Made by a program: the position numbers and the translations under genes | Part shown: piece after piece, positions 1 to 10,931 of the stretch | Layout: every line of letters starts with the position of its first letter | Position numbering within the stretch: position 1 is the first letter of the stretch | NCBI GenBank assembly: GCA_029959195.1 | Contig: CP114124.1 | Location: forward strand, 496,001 to 560,000 | DNA length: 64,000 nucleotides | Origin: Dictyophora rubrovolvata | Taxonomy: Eukaryota; Basidiomycota; Agaricomycetes; Phallales; Phallaceae | Direction of reading: 5' to 3' | The notes under the pieces: generated by a model | The model's input: only the letters and a program-made list of their open reading frames with translations | What the model was told of the DNA's origin: nothing | Database searches by the model: none

Positions 1-303
1 CGACCCCTTGCCACTGTATAGGAACAACGTATTTGTTTGACCCAAAGAGGCCTTTCACACAGCAGCCCGAGCTTTAATCTCGGTTCGTTCCCGCTGTAAA
101 ATGTGCTCGACTCGTCGTAATTGTGTCGTCAGGTGTACGGGTATTTTGTACTTGTTGTATCCACATGGTTTTTCTTAATAAGATTATAATTCTCCCGAAG
201 CAGTATTATTCGTCTATCAAAGTTGTTTACATCTCTGGGGATGATCACGGTCATCTCTGGTAGACGCCTCTAGTTTAAATTTAAACTTCAGCCACACACC
301 GCC

Positions 304-1275
304 ATGGTCACCAACAGACTCCGGCGTACTCTTTCTGCCTTCAACCGCTCCACCCGAAAGTGGGAACCCATACCTTTGAGAAACGAAGTGACGCAGAGGC
401 TTTCTCTCACATCGCGGAACATCGACACCTTCCGGACGCAGAGACTTTCCCTCATATCGTGGAACATCGACGCCTTCTCCTCGCGGCCCGTCTCACGCGC
501 CAAACTCATCCTCGGCCATATCCTCGATGGACCGAAATCTCCTGATATCGTCTTTCTTCAAGAAGTCACGCCTGACGTCCGGGCCTCTCTCCTGGACGAT
601 GCGAGAGTGCGTGCTACCTTCCTGGTGACTGACGCCGAGGACCAAACGTCGTTTGAGGGCGTGCCCTTTGCGACCATGACGTTGCTGTCCAGCGCGCGCT
701 TTACCTCCGGCCTGGATTCGCAGAAGGAAGGCGATGGGGTCGAGGGAGGGGGAAAGTTCATGCTCGGGCGCGTCTCCCGCGTGACCCTCCCGAGCAAGTA
801 CGGGAGGGATGCGCTTTATGTGGACATCATCCCCTCAACCGCACCGGGCACAGTCTTCCGTCTCATCAATGTGCACCTCGACTCACTCGGAGATACGCTA
901 CGTTACCGTGCCCAGCAGATGGAGATACTGGCCAACGTCCTGCGCGAGCCCGGATGCAGTGGCGGGATCATTGCGGGCGACTTCAACGCTATCAGTCCCG
1001 AGGATGATGGGCTCGTCGACAAGAACGAACTGGTAGATGCGTGGGTCGCATTGCACGGGAGGGCAGACCCTGATGGAGCTACGTGGGGTGTCGGCGCGGA
1101 ACGGCGGGACGGACTGGGGCCGGGCAGGTTGGACAAGGTTGCAATGATGGGCTTAAAGGCTAAGGAAATGGAAGTCCTGCGCCCTGGTCCTATTGAGGTG
1201 CCCAGGCCGGGCGAGAAATCTGTCGAGATCCCTTGGAGTGACCATTGCGGGCTGAGATGTACCTTTACCATCTGA
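304..1275 (+). CDS. TDP2-like endonuclease/exonuclease/phosphatase family protein
   Basis: This is an intronless gene of 323 codons. It belongs to the endonuclease/exonuclease/phosphatase (EEP) superfamily, most like tyrosyl-DNA phosphodiesterase 2, which removes 5'-tyrosyl adducts left by topoisomerase 2. Visible EEP landmarks in order are the first strand LSLISWNID (about residue 50), the catalytic Glu in FLQEV (about 85), GDFNA (about 225) and the C-terminal SDH in PWSDHCGLRC. Metal-binding and catalytic residues therefore look complete. The start ATG at 304 has a good CCATGG-like context. The first strand is preceded by a near-copy of itself, encoded by a 45-bp tandem duplication (391-435 and 436-480). 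The family assignment is firm. The exact substrate is inferred, since other EEP enzymes share these motifs. Confidence 0.85.
   Translation: MVTNRLRRTLSAFNRSTRKWEPIPLRNEVTQRLSLTSRNIDTFRTQRLSLISWNIDAFSSRPVSRAKLILGHILDGPKSPDIVFLQEVTPDVRASLLDDARVRATFLVTDAEDQTSFEGVPFATMTLLSSARFTSGLDSQKEGDGVEGGGKFMLGRVSRVTLPSKYGRDALYVDIIPSTAPGTVFRLINVHLDSLGDTLRYRAQQMEILANVLREPGCSGGIIAGDFNAISPEDDGLVDKNELVDAWVALHGRADPDGATWGVGAERRDGLGPGRLDKVAMMGLKAKEMEVLRPGPIEVPRPGEKSVEIPWSDHCGLRCTFTI
391..480 (+). repeat. 45-bp in-frame tandem duplication within the EEP gene
   Basis: Two adjacent 45-bp units (391-435 and 436-480) differ at only a few positions. They encode TQRLSLTSRNIDTFR and TQRLSLISWNIDAFS. The second copy keeps the canonical SWNID strand of the fold, and the first has SRNID. 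Confidence 0.9.
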
Positions 1276-1656
1276 ATACTGTCAAGCAGGTTTGGGCTGG
1301 CACCCTCGACGAGGAGTAATCGACAAGTCTAGCCCGCTTTTGAAACTTTGTTCCCAAACGTAAACCTTCGGTGACACACAACAACAAGCACGTGTGCCGG
1401 CGTGTCTCCATGTCCGGGGTTGTGTAAACATTTTTCTTCTTCTTTCCATTTCTCTTACCCTTTTTTATATTGGGTTTTCAGACTCTGCCCAGGTGGTACT
1501 CATCTATGTATCACAAATAGAGCCAATGTAGGATCTGGCGTCTCTTGACATGGCAAAGCGGCTTGCGACATTAGTTATGGAGTCCGAAAACAGGATATAA
1601 ATCAATAAATGCATAACGCTAAATTACGACGATAAATAGCTTGTATACTGTCTGCC
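1276..1656. other. Intergenic, convergent 3' ends
   Basis: This stretch separates the stop codons of two converging genes. It has T-rich tracts around 1437-1475 and no open frame of note. Confidence 0.6.
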
Positions 1657-3900
1657 TCACTTATCCAGACCGTGCACAGCCCTGGCTTCAGGATCCTGCC
1701 AATACGAACCGTTCGGCCACTCGTATCTCGCAATACTCGATTCATGCATTTCGATACTACGGCAGGTTTGATATCATTTCTCTTCACCATGGGGGGGGAG
1801 GGGTTTTGTACACAACGCTCACCTGTAACCTTCTTCTGGATTCAAAGGGACATTGTATCTTCCCTTAGAGTTTATAGAACAGGGATATATAAAGTGCTCA
1901 TGGAGATGGTCAACGAATTCTAATACGTTCCTGTCGATACTTCCGGAGACGGCAATGTAGTCAATCAAACTACAAAACCCTTTCAACTGCGTGCCAGATA
2001 TTCACCGGAAAGACACAAACCTCAAATGAATTACATATTCGCATAATCCGACGCCTCCTGCATGAGGACATACAGGGACACCAAACCTAGAAAAATATTT
2101 TTCAATACGAAGACACGGAGAGCTGTTTCCCTTCAAACCCACTTGGCAGCCATCAGCAGTACAGCAAGAACTTCGCTTACACCTGCAAGCCTACAAGAGT
2201 CGATTTGAACGACGTCGATGGCCTCTGCCTGGAGTAGTTGCTTGAAAACCATACGATTGTGAGCATGTTCGCCGGTAGCTACACCGATTCCATAGGGTTT
2301 TAAAGCCTTTCGAATCGCAGCATGTCCCTAAATTATGTCGCGTCCGTTCAGCGGTACTACCTTGACAAAATAATAATTCCTTTGCAACATACCAAAATAT
2401 CATCCGGTGCCGTTGGTTCTTCGATAAACCTTATGGGAATTTTCGTGAGTACGATAAATATCAAAGACATCGACTCGGCTTGTCCTTACCAAGGTTTGAT
2501 CGCTTCCAAACCTTTGACATACTCAATAGCTTGTGGAACATCCCACACCTGTAAAATCGGTCCAGTCCTCCGATTAGTTATTCTAATATCAAAGGCTCAC
2601 TTGGTTGGCATCAATCATCAAAACATTCCCCGTAGGACCAGCATTTTTTCCGACCAAAGTCTTAGGGTCGCGGGGCACATGTCCCTCTGGCAAGTTCACT
2701 GGATCATCAATCACAGAACGGATAATCATTCCACGTCGTAAATCAGAAGCGGGATCAGTCCCAACTTTCATCTTTTTTAAATAGAGTGCAAGGTTCAGAA
2801 TTGGTGGACAAAGGAAAGGGAGAAGCTAGGAAAGTACCTTGAAATGATTGAAACCTGCTTGTAAGGCTTCTTTTGTAAGTTTCCGGACCTTCTCGTCGTC
2901 ATAACCTTTAAGAGGCATTAATCTTATTTTAAACTCTAGCACAACAATTTACGGGAGAGAGAAATCACCCAGCCATCCAGCGGAGGTAACATAAGCCGGA
3001 TACCTATTCCAAAAGTCTGATTCGAGGGTATATACAAGGCAAATAGATGACGTACCCATGCTCTCTTACGAATGCTTCGCGTTCAGCCTTACTTGCCTCC
3101 TTTGCCTTGAGCATTTCCAATGCCTCTTGTGGAGTTATAGCATCAGAGATGTAACGGAATGCAGTAGCCTGGACCAATTCTTCCTGCAAAGAGATGGTAA
3201 TTAGTGACGTTTTGGGCAATGTTTCAAACCGACAGCGCATTACAGGAGTAAAGTCGACGATCAGTTTCCATAACGGCTTCTTCCTAGACTTGGCAAAGAG
3301 ATCCCAGAGTGCGTTATTGACGGCGCCGGTAGCAATATGAATGACACCTTTCTCTGGGCCAATCCTATATATATATATATATGATGCTCAGCAAATAGCC
3401 GAGGCGAACACGTAAAACGAACAGACACACCAACGTAATTGTGGGTCAGCAAGAAGGTAATTCCAAGCCTTGCCCATGTTTTGGAATAGAGGCTCAATTT
3501 CTTTCCCGACTAGTCTGTTTGCCACTTCTCTTATTGCTATACATACCTAAATATTCTACTAATGAATCAGTCTGACCATATAAGAAGATGCCAAGTAATG
3601 CATACGATGTCATTTCCTCGACCAATGGTGAACGTCATTCCATTTCCAACTAGACCGTTTTGGGTGTAAAGGGTGACATATGCCGAAGAATAATCGCATT
3701 CAGTATTCCTAGTAGGAATAATAAAATCAATTGTGCACTAATACACCGTCGGTCGTTCTTACATCGCATCTGTGCCGTCGCCGGTCAGTGACGTAGGAAA
3801 CCGTACATCTTATGAAAGACAATAAGCATTCGCCATACAAAACCAAACTATAAGCAAAAATCATACCATGTATCTTGAAATGTGTGATTTTATTAGCCAT
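1657..3900 (-). CDS. L-fuconate dehydratase-like enolase superfamily protein (ENOSF1-like), spliced
   Basis: The encoded protein belongs to the mandelate racemase/muconate lactonizing branch of the enolase superfamily, closest to L-fuconate dehydratase and human ENOSF1, which dehydrate sugar acids. The start ATG (3898-3900) begins [12 protein letters not shown], and the next exon gives [15 protein letters not shown], the usual N-terminal signature. Further exons give [20 protein letters not shown], the catalytic-lysine strand NHFKMKVGTD, the metal-binding MIDANQVWD, the second ligand [10 protein letters not shown] and [10 protein letters not shown] with VVQIDSCRL. The C-terminus is [17 protein letters not shown] and ends before a TGA at 1657-1659. 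All metal ligands expected for the superfamily appear present. There are about ten exons with short introns. The end was placed by following the expected C-terminal frame. Sugar specificity is inferred from family only. Confidence 0.85.
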
Positions 3901-5128
3901 CGCAGGTGTTCTTAGCGGATTATCGGTCGTTTGGTTCCATTTATATGCGTCCGCCTAGTCTGGATTCGGACCGGGAAAGACCGGCGGGTAACCGACGGAC
4001 CGTGTTGACGACAACGATAGTATCATATATAGGAGCTTGTTGGCATAACACCACTAGCAGTTAACTTTTGGGTTTGTATATTTACTCGCATGCCAGCCAT
4101 TTCTCAAAAAAGCTGATGCAACAAGAGAAGCGGATAATATGAGCTACATTGCCAAATGACCTCAATTTTCCTCGAGAGACAGCGAGGGCCAGATCTGAGA
4201 TCACCTTCGCAAAGTCTATAAGTATCAGGCACTTATACCTTCTGGATGAAGATAACGTATTATACGTCTTATGAAAGGGACAGGAAAGTTTTTGCTTATA
4301 GGAAAGATCCACCGCAAGCGCTTCAGAAGTGGTGGTGGTAGACACGACTGCATCCTCTGCCGGGTTATGGGCGCGGATTCGATGGACGCATTGGTCCGGG
4401 GATAAGTATCTCTTGTTGTAGCAAAGTGCTTTAACAACACGAGGTTGTTGCGCGCGTCGGAGTAGTTCCTTCGCTCATTGCAGGAACATTAGCTTCTTTG
4501 TGCTTTCCTTTCTTTGCTTCATCTTTGTTCTTCCTTTATGTCCACAGCTATACTTTATGCCCTCAGTCCCATTTTGTATTTATTTCTCATTTCCATTCGA
4601 ATATTATCACCTTTTCTCTCTCACGCATCTCTTTAGTCTTGAGAGTTCTCGAGACTTCGCGCATTTTATATCATGCGGTATACTGGGCCGACGTGGACTA
4701 CTAGTACGTACAGCGACGACTCGATACTCACAGTGGCAAAGTCAGGAATCTTGGTAAAACATAGCTGACACGACAGTTCCGAGTTGATTATCATAATGAA
4801 ACGCTACATCCACTGTTCATAATCATAACACTAAAATTGGCGCAATGCGGCCTTGGAGGTCCCAGACTCGGAGCAACGCAAACTCCTAACTGCCATGATA
4901 GCAAGAATCAGTTTGGTAGGCAAAGTCTTACTTAACCAAGTTTGTCTAGTATTTCAGTTTAAATCTTGGATATTAATAAATTTAAGATCAGCATGGTATT
5001 TGATGGTATATAACAGGCGACTAACGTTACAGCGATAAATAGTAGACCAGTGTCGAATAAGAACAAGAAGGGGCTATAGCAATGACTAAACTTTTAAAGA
5101 ACGATAATAGTGTACCGGGCGAAAGGCA
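3901..5128. other. Intergenic region without a supported gene
   Basis: This 1.2-kb stretch lies between the enolase-type gene start and the sirtuin stop. Several open frames of 60-90 codons occur on both strands, but none begins with a good ATG or resembles a known family. Positions 4500-4640 are pyrimidine-rich. Promoter sequence for the enolase-type gene should lie just above 3900. Confidence 0.5.
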
Positions 5129-7550
5129 CTAGTTCGTGCGTTGCTTCTTTGCACGAGAACTTCCTGAAGCTTGGGTATTCACGCCATTAGTCCTCAGTGG
5201 TGACGACGACGACCACGTTGGGGTTTGCGCACTTCGAGCCCTCAAACTTGTAACAAAGTCGCCACCCTCGGCACCTTCAAATAACCACACATGACTATTT
5301 GGATGCGCTTGAGATAGATGTTATATGAGTATGTGTAAATATTGCATACCTATTCTCAACGCGTTCAGGCGGTTGGGGTTTGTCTCCGGGAGACTTCCGC
5401 TTGCTGCTCACTGGCAAGGGATTCGAAGGCACTGGTAGCTCCCAATCGGGACCAAGAACCCCCGCACATAAATATTCTACAATAGCATCCGCATTTCCCA
5501 ACAGAACAATCTTGTTACCGGCGTTAGCAACCCCTGATATCACGTATCAAAGCATGCTTACATCGGCGTTCATATGTTTTATCGGTGTCTTGTTGATGAG
5601 AATCTACTGTTTCATTAGCAAATTGATTCAAGGATGACGGCATGAAATATACTTGAGGAACTGAATGGGGTATATGACTCAGGATTTCCGACACCGGTGT
5701 AACCTTTCCAGCGATAAGATGATGATCCCAGTCTCGAGAAATACGAACGGGCTATATACCTTCAAAGAAGTGCCCATGACAATCAAAAGGTCTACTTTGG
5801 TTCTATCCACCCGCAACAGATCATCAAACTCATCCGTCAGCTTTTCTCCAAAGAAAGTAATGTTGGGCTAAAGTGGATTTGGTAAACGTCCAGTGAAGAC
5901 TGAAGGGTGGAGACATGAAAAAAAACACCTTGATGATTGCTCCAGGGATGTCATCCTGTTCTTCTGATGATGTTGTTTCGTCACCTCCATTCCAAGTTTT
6001 GGCTATCTTCCGTTTTTTTGGAGGTTTAGGTTGTGAACACTTGGTGCAGAAGGGCACTTCTTGAGCTAACACAGCTTTCTCGATGTGTTTACCGGGGTAT
6101 TGTGCGCCGCATTGTAGACAAGTAGCCTGAATAAATGACCATCTAAGCTTTCTTCCTGCCGTAAATGTCATTAAAGCTAACCTTTGCGAAGGAACCATGA
6201 CACTGCAGTACGGTTCGAATACCGGCGACACTCTCTAGATCGTCGATATTCTGGGTATAATTACGCAAAAGCTAGAAAATATAGTTCTCATGTCAGGAGA
6301 GGGAAAATCGGACTAAACAAGCAACATGCTTTGTCCTTCATCTCCAACAGCCGGATAAAACGATGAGCAGGAGAAGGTTCATGATTTGACGGATAAATCT
6401 CTCTGGATCAAGTATGTCAAAGACAACGAAACGGGTCTTCTGTTCATGACATACTTAGCAAAAGAACTGTGAATGAAAGCGCAAAACAATTGGACATGGA
6501 CCTATAAATATGATACAAGAACTCACTAAAATACGCTCGGATTTTCCTTGAAATATTCTAAGTCAAACATTTGCTGAGGGTCATCAAGGTCATATTCATA
6601 AGAAGATTTGAGCATTTGATAAAGGCCATTCTTGGACCTAAAATCGGGAATACCAGACGAAACAGCTATAAGAGAATATCAGAAGACTCGAGCATCGCAA
6701 CAAGATGAAAAGAGTAAGAAAGCTCGCACATATACCAGCACCAGATAAAACCATTATACGTTCTGATTTACGAATCAGATTCACAACATCCTGTATTGTA
6801 TTATACTTGGTAAGACGTTCTCTTTTTCGAACGACTCGCAAAAGAGTCATCTTAAGAATCTTTAAGATGTGTTCGTTGTCAAGGTCCCCGGTAGTTTTGC
6901 TCTATAAAATAAAACTAAGAATGAACATTCCCCTCGAAAGAATGTCAAAAAGAAGGAATTAGAGAAGCTGACGAAGATAAGTCCAAAAGCAAGAAGAAGT
7001 TTTCTTGGTTCAATGCGTCTCCTAACCACATACTCTTTGAGCCACCAGTCGACGCCTAAGAGGGTCCATTCATGGTTACTGACAGAACTGCTAGATCATG
7101 TAAAGGAAAGAAGCACCTTGCTCCTGTACATCATGGATCATAGCTCGAACATGTTCGTCTGTCCACGATGTGATAGCTTGAACAGGAGTCAATTTCAGTT
7201 CATCAATAAGGATGCGAGTGACGGCAAGGAGTCACCCTCCGTATATTGGGCCTGCAGGTATTGATCTCTATTCACGTCATCGCGACTCATGGTCGTAGTC
7301 TAACGATGTTTTTTTTTTTTGAAGGTTATAATTATTTGGATAATACGAAGGAAAGAATGTTCTTTTGGTAAGAAATTGTGTCGTACATATTTAGGAAAGG
7401 TTTGCTTCCTACCTTCAATTCAATAACATTTTCGTCGTCTGAATCATCACAATCTAGGAGCAAATCGTCACTCTGTGTCCCATAGTTATTCCAAGGTAGC
7501 TTCGACGGGGAGTCTCTATGGGTCATGCGTCGTCCCTCAAACGTAGCCAT
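5129..7550 (-). CDS. Sir2-type NAD+-dependent protein deacetylase (class I sirtuin), spliced
   Basis: The product is a nuclear-type class I sirtuin (Sir2/Hst1/SIRT1 group), which removes acyl groups from histone and other lysines using NAD+. In order the exons encode an acidic N-terminus ([13 protein letters not shown]), a helical segment ([20 protein letters not shown]), the nucleotide-binding [43 protein letters not shown], the catalytic HG in LQCHGSFAK, a zinc-binding pair of CxxC motifs (ATCLQCG and FCTKCSQ), [29 protein letters not shown] and [15 protein letters not shown]. The tail is [13 protein letters not shown] followed by a Ser/Lys-rich end stopping at TAG 5129-5131. The start ATG at 7548-7550 is the best visible one. 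The join between exon 1 and the next exon is unresolved: the coherent frame there contains a TGA (7232-7234) unless a further small intron with a non-YAG acceptor is used. Confidence 0.85.
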
Positions 7551-7842
7551 CCAGCTGGAGAATAGATCGGGAATAAGGGTATTATAGTACAGCCAAAAAA
7601 AGCGGAGATTCAACTACCTGCTGTATTAACAGCTAATTGTCATGTTAGTAGTCAATTGACAGTCAATCTGTTTTTATAATTTTTTGTCTACAATTGTTTT
7701 ACAATGACGAATATAATTAAAAAAAAGCTGTTCTTCTCCAGCCCCTCTAGTCTCCCAAACTACTCAAGGTCCAATGGACGTGGCCAACAGGTTATACTTC
7801 CTTTGCACTTTCAAGCGAATTAACATCTCGTTAACGATAATT

Positions 7843-9258
7843 TCAAGAATGAACATACAGAGGGTCCCAGTCCCATCCTTTTGAGGTCAGAAGCAGTTCA
7901 TCATCTTCGTCGTCGTCCGCCGTCACAGATCGATCATCTGTTACGATACGAGGTGGTGTCCGTCTATAGTGTTGGGAATGTCCCTTGTTTTTCATCTTCT
8001 TGTGTACGGCCTTGTTACCTTTTGACGAAGACAATTTGACATTGAAGCGGACGGTCTTCTTCGGTATCTCCACCACAACTTTGGCCCTTTTGGCCTTGTG
8101 AGAAGGCATAGCATCTTCTGCGAACTCTTGGGGCGCTGGAATTTTAGTATTCTCTGTAGCTGAGAAAAATAAGAGGGTAAAATAAATAAATTTTTGAAAA
8201 GGCGAGCACGCACCTGTTAAATCAAGACCTGAAAACATTCTGCGAAGATTCGTCGAGTCCGACTCAGAAGAGGGCTGCTTGTCAAAAGTATCATTATTCA
8301 AACTTGGAGGAGGTGAGCTGGGGAGAAGAAGCATTGCTAAACGAGCGTCATTAGGACGGGTAGCTTCCTTAGTCCCTATCGCAATAGACTGAACGACGTT
8401 AGTTTCAGAGACTGCAGGAGCACAACAAGATACAAGGTCAGCGAAATCCTTTTGAAAAGCAGCATCATCTTTCATGAAAATATCACTTGTTTTGCTTGAT
8501 CCAAGCATAGGAATAGCAGTCCAATCTGGCGTGTCATTAAAAAGTGAGCGAGTTTTACGAACAGGCGTCGAGCATATCTGAGGAGAGAATTGTAAGGGAC
8601 AGTCAGCAATATCCAAGTCATCAAGTTTCAGACTTGATTTGACTTTGGTGGTTGGGAGGGGTAAAGAAGCCAAAGGCAGGAAGGGAATGATCCAGTCATT
8701 GTCGCGATTTCTGTGTTTATTTTGCAGAGCATGAGATCCAGACGATCGGCGGTGAAAAGAAGCAGGTTTTAAGGGTATATGCGTGCTAGAAGTGTCAACA
8801 GATGGTCGGCGAAAGAATCTAGAGACCTTGTCGGGCCTGGAGCTGGACATAGCAGACGTTTTAGACGAGATTCCTTTGTATGGAGAAGCAAGGCCTGTAA
8901 GACTCGGAGCTATACGACGATTTTCTTTTTGATTCTGAGACTGCGTTTGCGTTCGCTTGGAAGGACATAGAGCTCCGGTTGGAGACTTATTAGGGCTGCT
9001 ATACATTACCGTGCGGGATTCCTCAGTTTTGGAAGACAGTTTAGCGGAATCCGACCGTGTTTTTTTTGCGTGTGCATCCTCAATAGCTCGAAGCGTAGGA
9101 GAGCGGTCCAGTTTAGATGATGATATTTTGGGACTACAATGGACCTTAAACCTAATAGCGGCTGAAACATTCTCTTTTCTTAGTCTCTTTCTGCGTGGAG
9201 ACTCGTCTAGTTCTGAATCAGGACTAGTACGTCGCAATTTTTTGTAGTCAGTAATCAA
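7843..9258 (-). CDS. Uncharacterised basic Ser/Pro-rich protein with one 54-bp intron
   Basis: I do not recognise a family. The open frame is 471 codons, but bases 8213 down to 8160 look like a 54-bp intron (donor GTGCGT, acceptor TTCTCAG) whose length is a multiple of three, so the spliced protein would be about 453 residues. It is rich in Ser, Lys, Arg and Pro and has basic patches such as ESPRRKRLRKE near residue 20, which suggests a nuclear protein. There are several SP motifs (SSPNKSP, TSPD), possible cyclin-dependent kinase targets. The end has an acidic run (TADDDEDDELLL) before GWDWDPLYVHS. No transmembrane segment or signal peptide is seen. It shares a 248-bp divergent upstream region with the next gene. 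Confidence 0.7.
   Translation of the reverse strand: MITDYKKLRRTSPDSELDESPRRKRLRKENVSAAIRFKVHCSPKISSSKLDRSPTLRAIEDAHAKKTRSDSAKLSSKTEESRTVMYSSPNKSPTGALCPSKRTQTQSQNQKENRRIAPSLTGLASPYKGISSKTSAMSSSRPDKVSRFFRRPSVDTSSTHIPLKPASFHRRSSGSHALQNKHRNRDNDWIIPFLPLASLPLPTTKVKSSLKLDDLDIADCPLQFSPQICSTPVRKTRSLFNDTPDWTAIPMLGSSKTSDIFMKDDAAFQKDFADLVSCCAPAVSETNVVQSIAIGTKEATRPNDARLAMLLLPSSPPPSLNNDTFDKQPSSESDSTNLRRMFSGLDLTGACSPFQKFIYFTLLFFSATENTKIPAPQEFAEDAMPSHKAKRAKVVVEIPKKTVRFNVKLSSSKGNKAVHKKMKNKGHSQHYRRTPPRIVTDDRSVTADDDEDDELLLTSKGWDWDPLYVHS
8160..8213 (-). other. Probable 54-bp intron, multiple of three
   Basis: On the minus strand the sequence runs from GTGCGT to a pyrimidine-rich stretch ending TTCTCAG. Translating through it gives a hydrophobic FIYFTLLFF stretch that is out of character for the surrounding polar protein, which supports removal by splicing. 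Confidence 0.7.
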
Positions 9259-9506
9259 TCCGATCCATTCCTATCCATTTCAAAAAAGAATGACCTAACT
9301 TCACGATTGACTCTTAATCGTTTCTTTGAGTACGTATTCTTCTGAAAAGTAGTATCATGGGAACAGTACGGCATTGCCGCAGCTGGCAGGAAAGATCAAA
9401 GTGCGTGCCCCTTTTCAAACCCCGATGATGATAAATTTCAATCTGTAGACTACGTTGACGATTCCTTGTACCCTATTTTTCTATACCACTTGGCGGTCAG
9501 ACTTTA

Positions 9507-10404
9507 ATGACTGGTCAACTAGTTCCTCCTACTGCCGCGGCTACGATACCGCCCACACTATATCCTCGTCAGAATAATCCCGCGAACGGGAATCAAGGCG
9601 CCGGGAATACTGGCAATGGGAACACGAACAACGGTAATGGCAACGGTAATGGCAATGGGAACACAAACAACGGTAATGGTAATGGAAACACGAACAACGG
9701 CAATGGTAATGGAAACACAAATAACGGAAATGGAAATAGCAATGGAAACTCCAATGGAAACCAAACCCAAACCCAAACCCAAACATCGAGCACCTCGTCG
9801 ACCCTCAGCATTCCAATTACTGCCCCACCTGGAGGACTTCTGATCACTCAACCCGCCCAAACAGCCGCCGCCTCATTCTTCAAAATTGCCTCAGACGAAA
9901 CCATCACCTTCGGATGGAACTTCACCAGTCTGTCCGTTACTCCCGATACATTATTCGTCTCCGCTTTCTGTTCTGCCAACGGCAATACTTATCCTGTTGG
10001 CCCTGGGACTCTCGCTGGCACGGCGACACAAGTACGATAGCCTCCTTTTCTCATAGACGGATTGACTTTTTCTAACCCCTTCTATTGCACAGGTCGAATG
10101 GGATGTAGGGAGCTATCAACAAGCCCATCCCACTCAACCTCTCATAGTCGCCTCATACACGCTTCAGGTCTTTGATGCGCATGGACTAGGCGCAATACCG
10201 GCGCCAGGTCGTTTCGAGCCAAACGCAGAGCTAAATTTTGCGTTATACGTCCCGCAATCGTATACACCTCTCTCTGACGGCTGGCAATGTCCAGCTTGTT
10301 CTTCGGGAACCCCCATTGCCAATGCGCGTCCTATGGCTTTCGCAATTCTCGCAACATTCCTGGCTATGGTATTCGGGGGATGGGGAGTGATGCGACGACG
10401 ATGA
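9507..10404 (+). CDS. Membrane-anchored Asn/Gly-repeat protein, resembles fungal DUF7137 family
   Basis: The first exon (9507 to about 10031) encodes a short Pro/Thr-rich head, a long Asn-Gly-Thr low-complexity stretch (about residues 32-85) and then a folded region with ITFGWNFTSLSVTPDTLFVS and FCSANGNTYPVGPGT. A 60-bp intron (donor GTACGA, acceptor ending TTGCACAG) leads to a second exon with VEWDVGSYQQAHPTQPL, YTLQVFDAHG, NFALYVPQSYTPLSDGWQC and a single C-terminal hydrophobic helix (FAILATFLAMVFGGWGV) followed by MRRR and a TGA at 10402-10404. This layout of a linker, a beta-rich domain and a C-terminal anchor matches conserved fungal proteins of the DUF7137 type. Function is unknown, but a cell-surface role is likely. 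No signal peptide is visible at the chosen ATG, so a short upstream exon may be missing. Confidence 0.7.
9590..9780 (+). repeat. Degenerate short tandem repeat encoding Asn-Gly-Thr
   Basis: Repeated AACGGTAATGG/AACACAAAC-like words give runs of NGNGN and NTNNGNGN, ending in four repeats of CCCAAA-type hexamers that encode QTQTQTQT. The tract is purine-biased and length-variable in character. Confidence 0.85.
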
Positions 10405-10931
10405 GAAAAGTATCTTGAATAACTTCTTTTTTTTTATATTTGATTTGGTTGGATTGTTTGGATCATTGACCGGACAGTTTCCCTTTCTCACTCTTTTTTT
10501 CTGCTGGCGCCATCGGACTCTTCTTTTATAGTATTTTATACTATATCATTATCCTGCTCCTCTTTATTAATATCTTATTATCCGATCTTTTATTACATTG
10601 CATGGACCTTTACTGCGGGCCTGTATTACCCTCCCAGCTACCATTTACATTCTTTCTAACGGTGTCTTAGTATGGACTTCACTGATGTTGTGTAAAAACG
10701 GGGCTATGTATTTATTATTTAAAAAGGCATTGAAATACTTAGTCCTTTTCCAAGCGAGGGATTGACAGCGGTAGGGGGTGCAAGAACACGTGCCAGAACA
10801 AATTGTTATAAACTCCCATGTGGAGACAGACGTTTACAGTAAAATGGTTATGTACAGTTCATGATACCGCGGCAAGGAAGGATTGGTAGATAAATAAATA
10901 TAATGTCTCGGGAACGAATTTGAACATGAAT
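10405..10931. other. Intergenic, convergent 3' ends
   Basis: This 527-bp stretch between two stop codons is T-rich just after 10420 (probable 3' UTR of the upstream gene). I see no gene in it. Confidence 0.6.

Noticed and set aside
4082-4440. Overlapping minus-strand open frames of 71-87 codons
   Set aside because: They start at non-ATG codons, overlap each other in different frames and resemble no known family.
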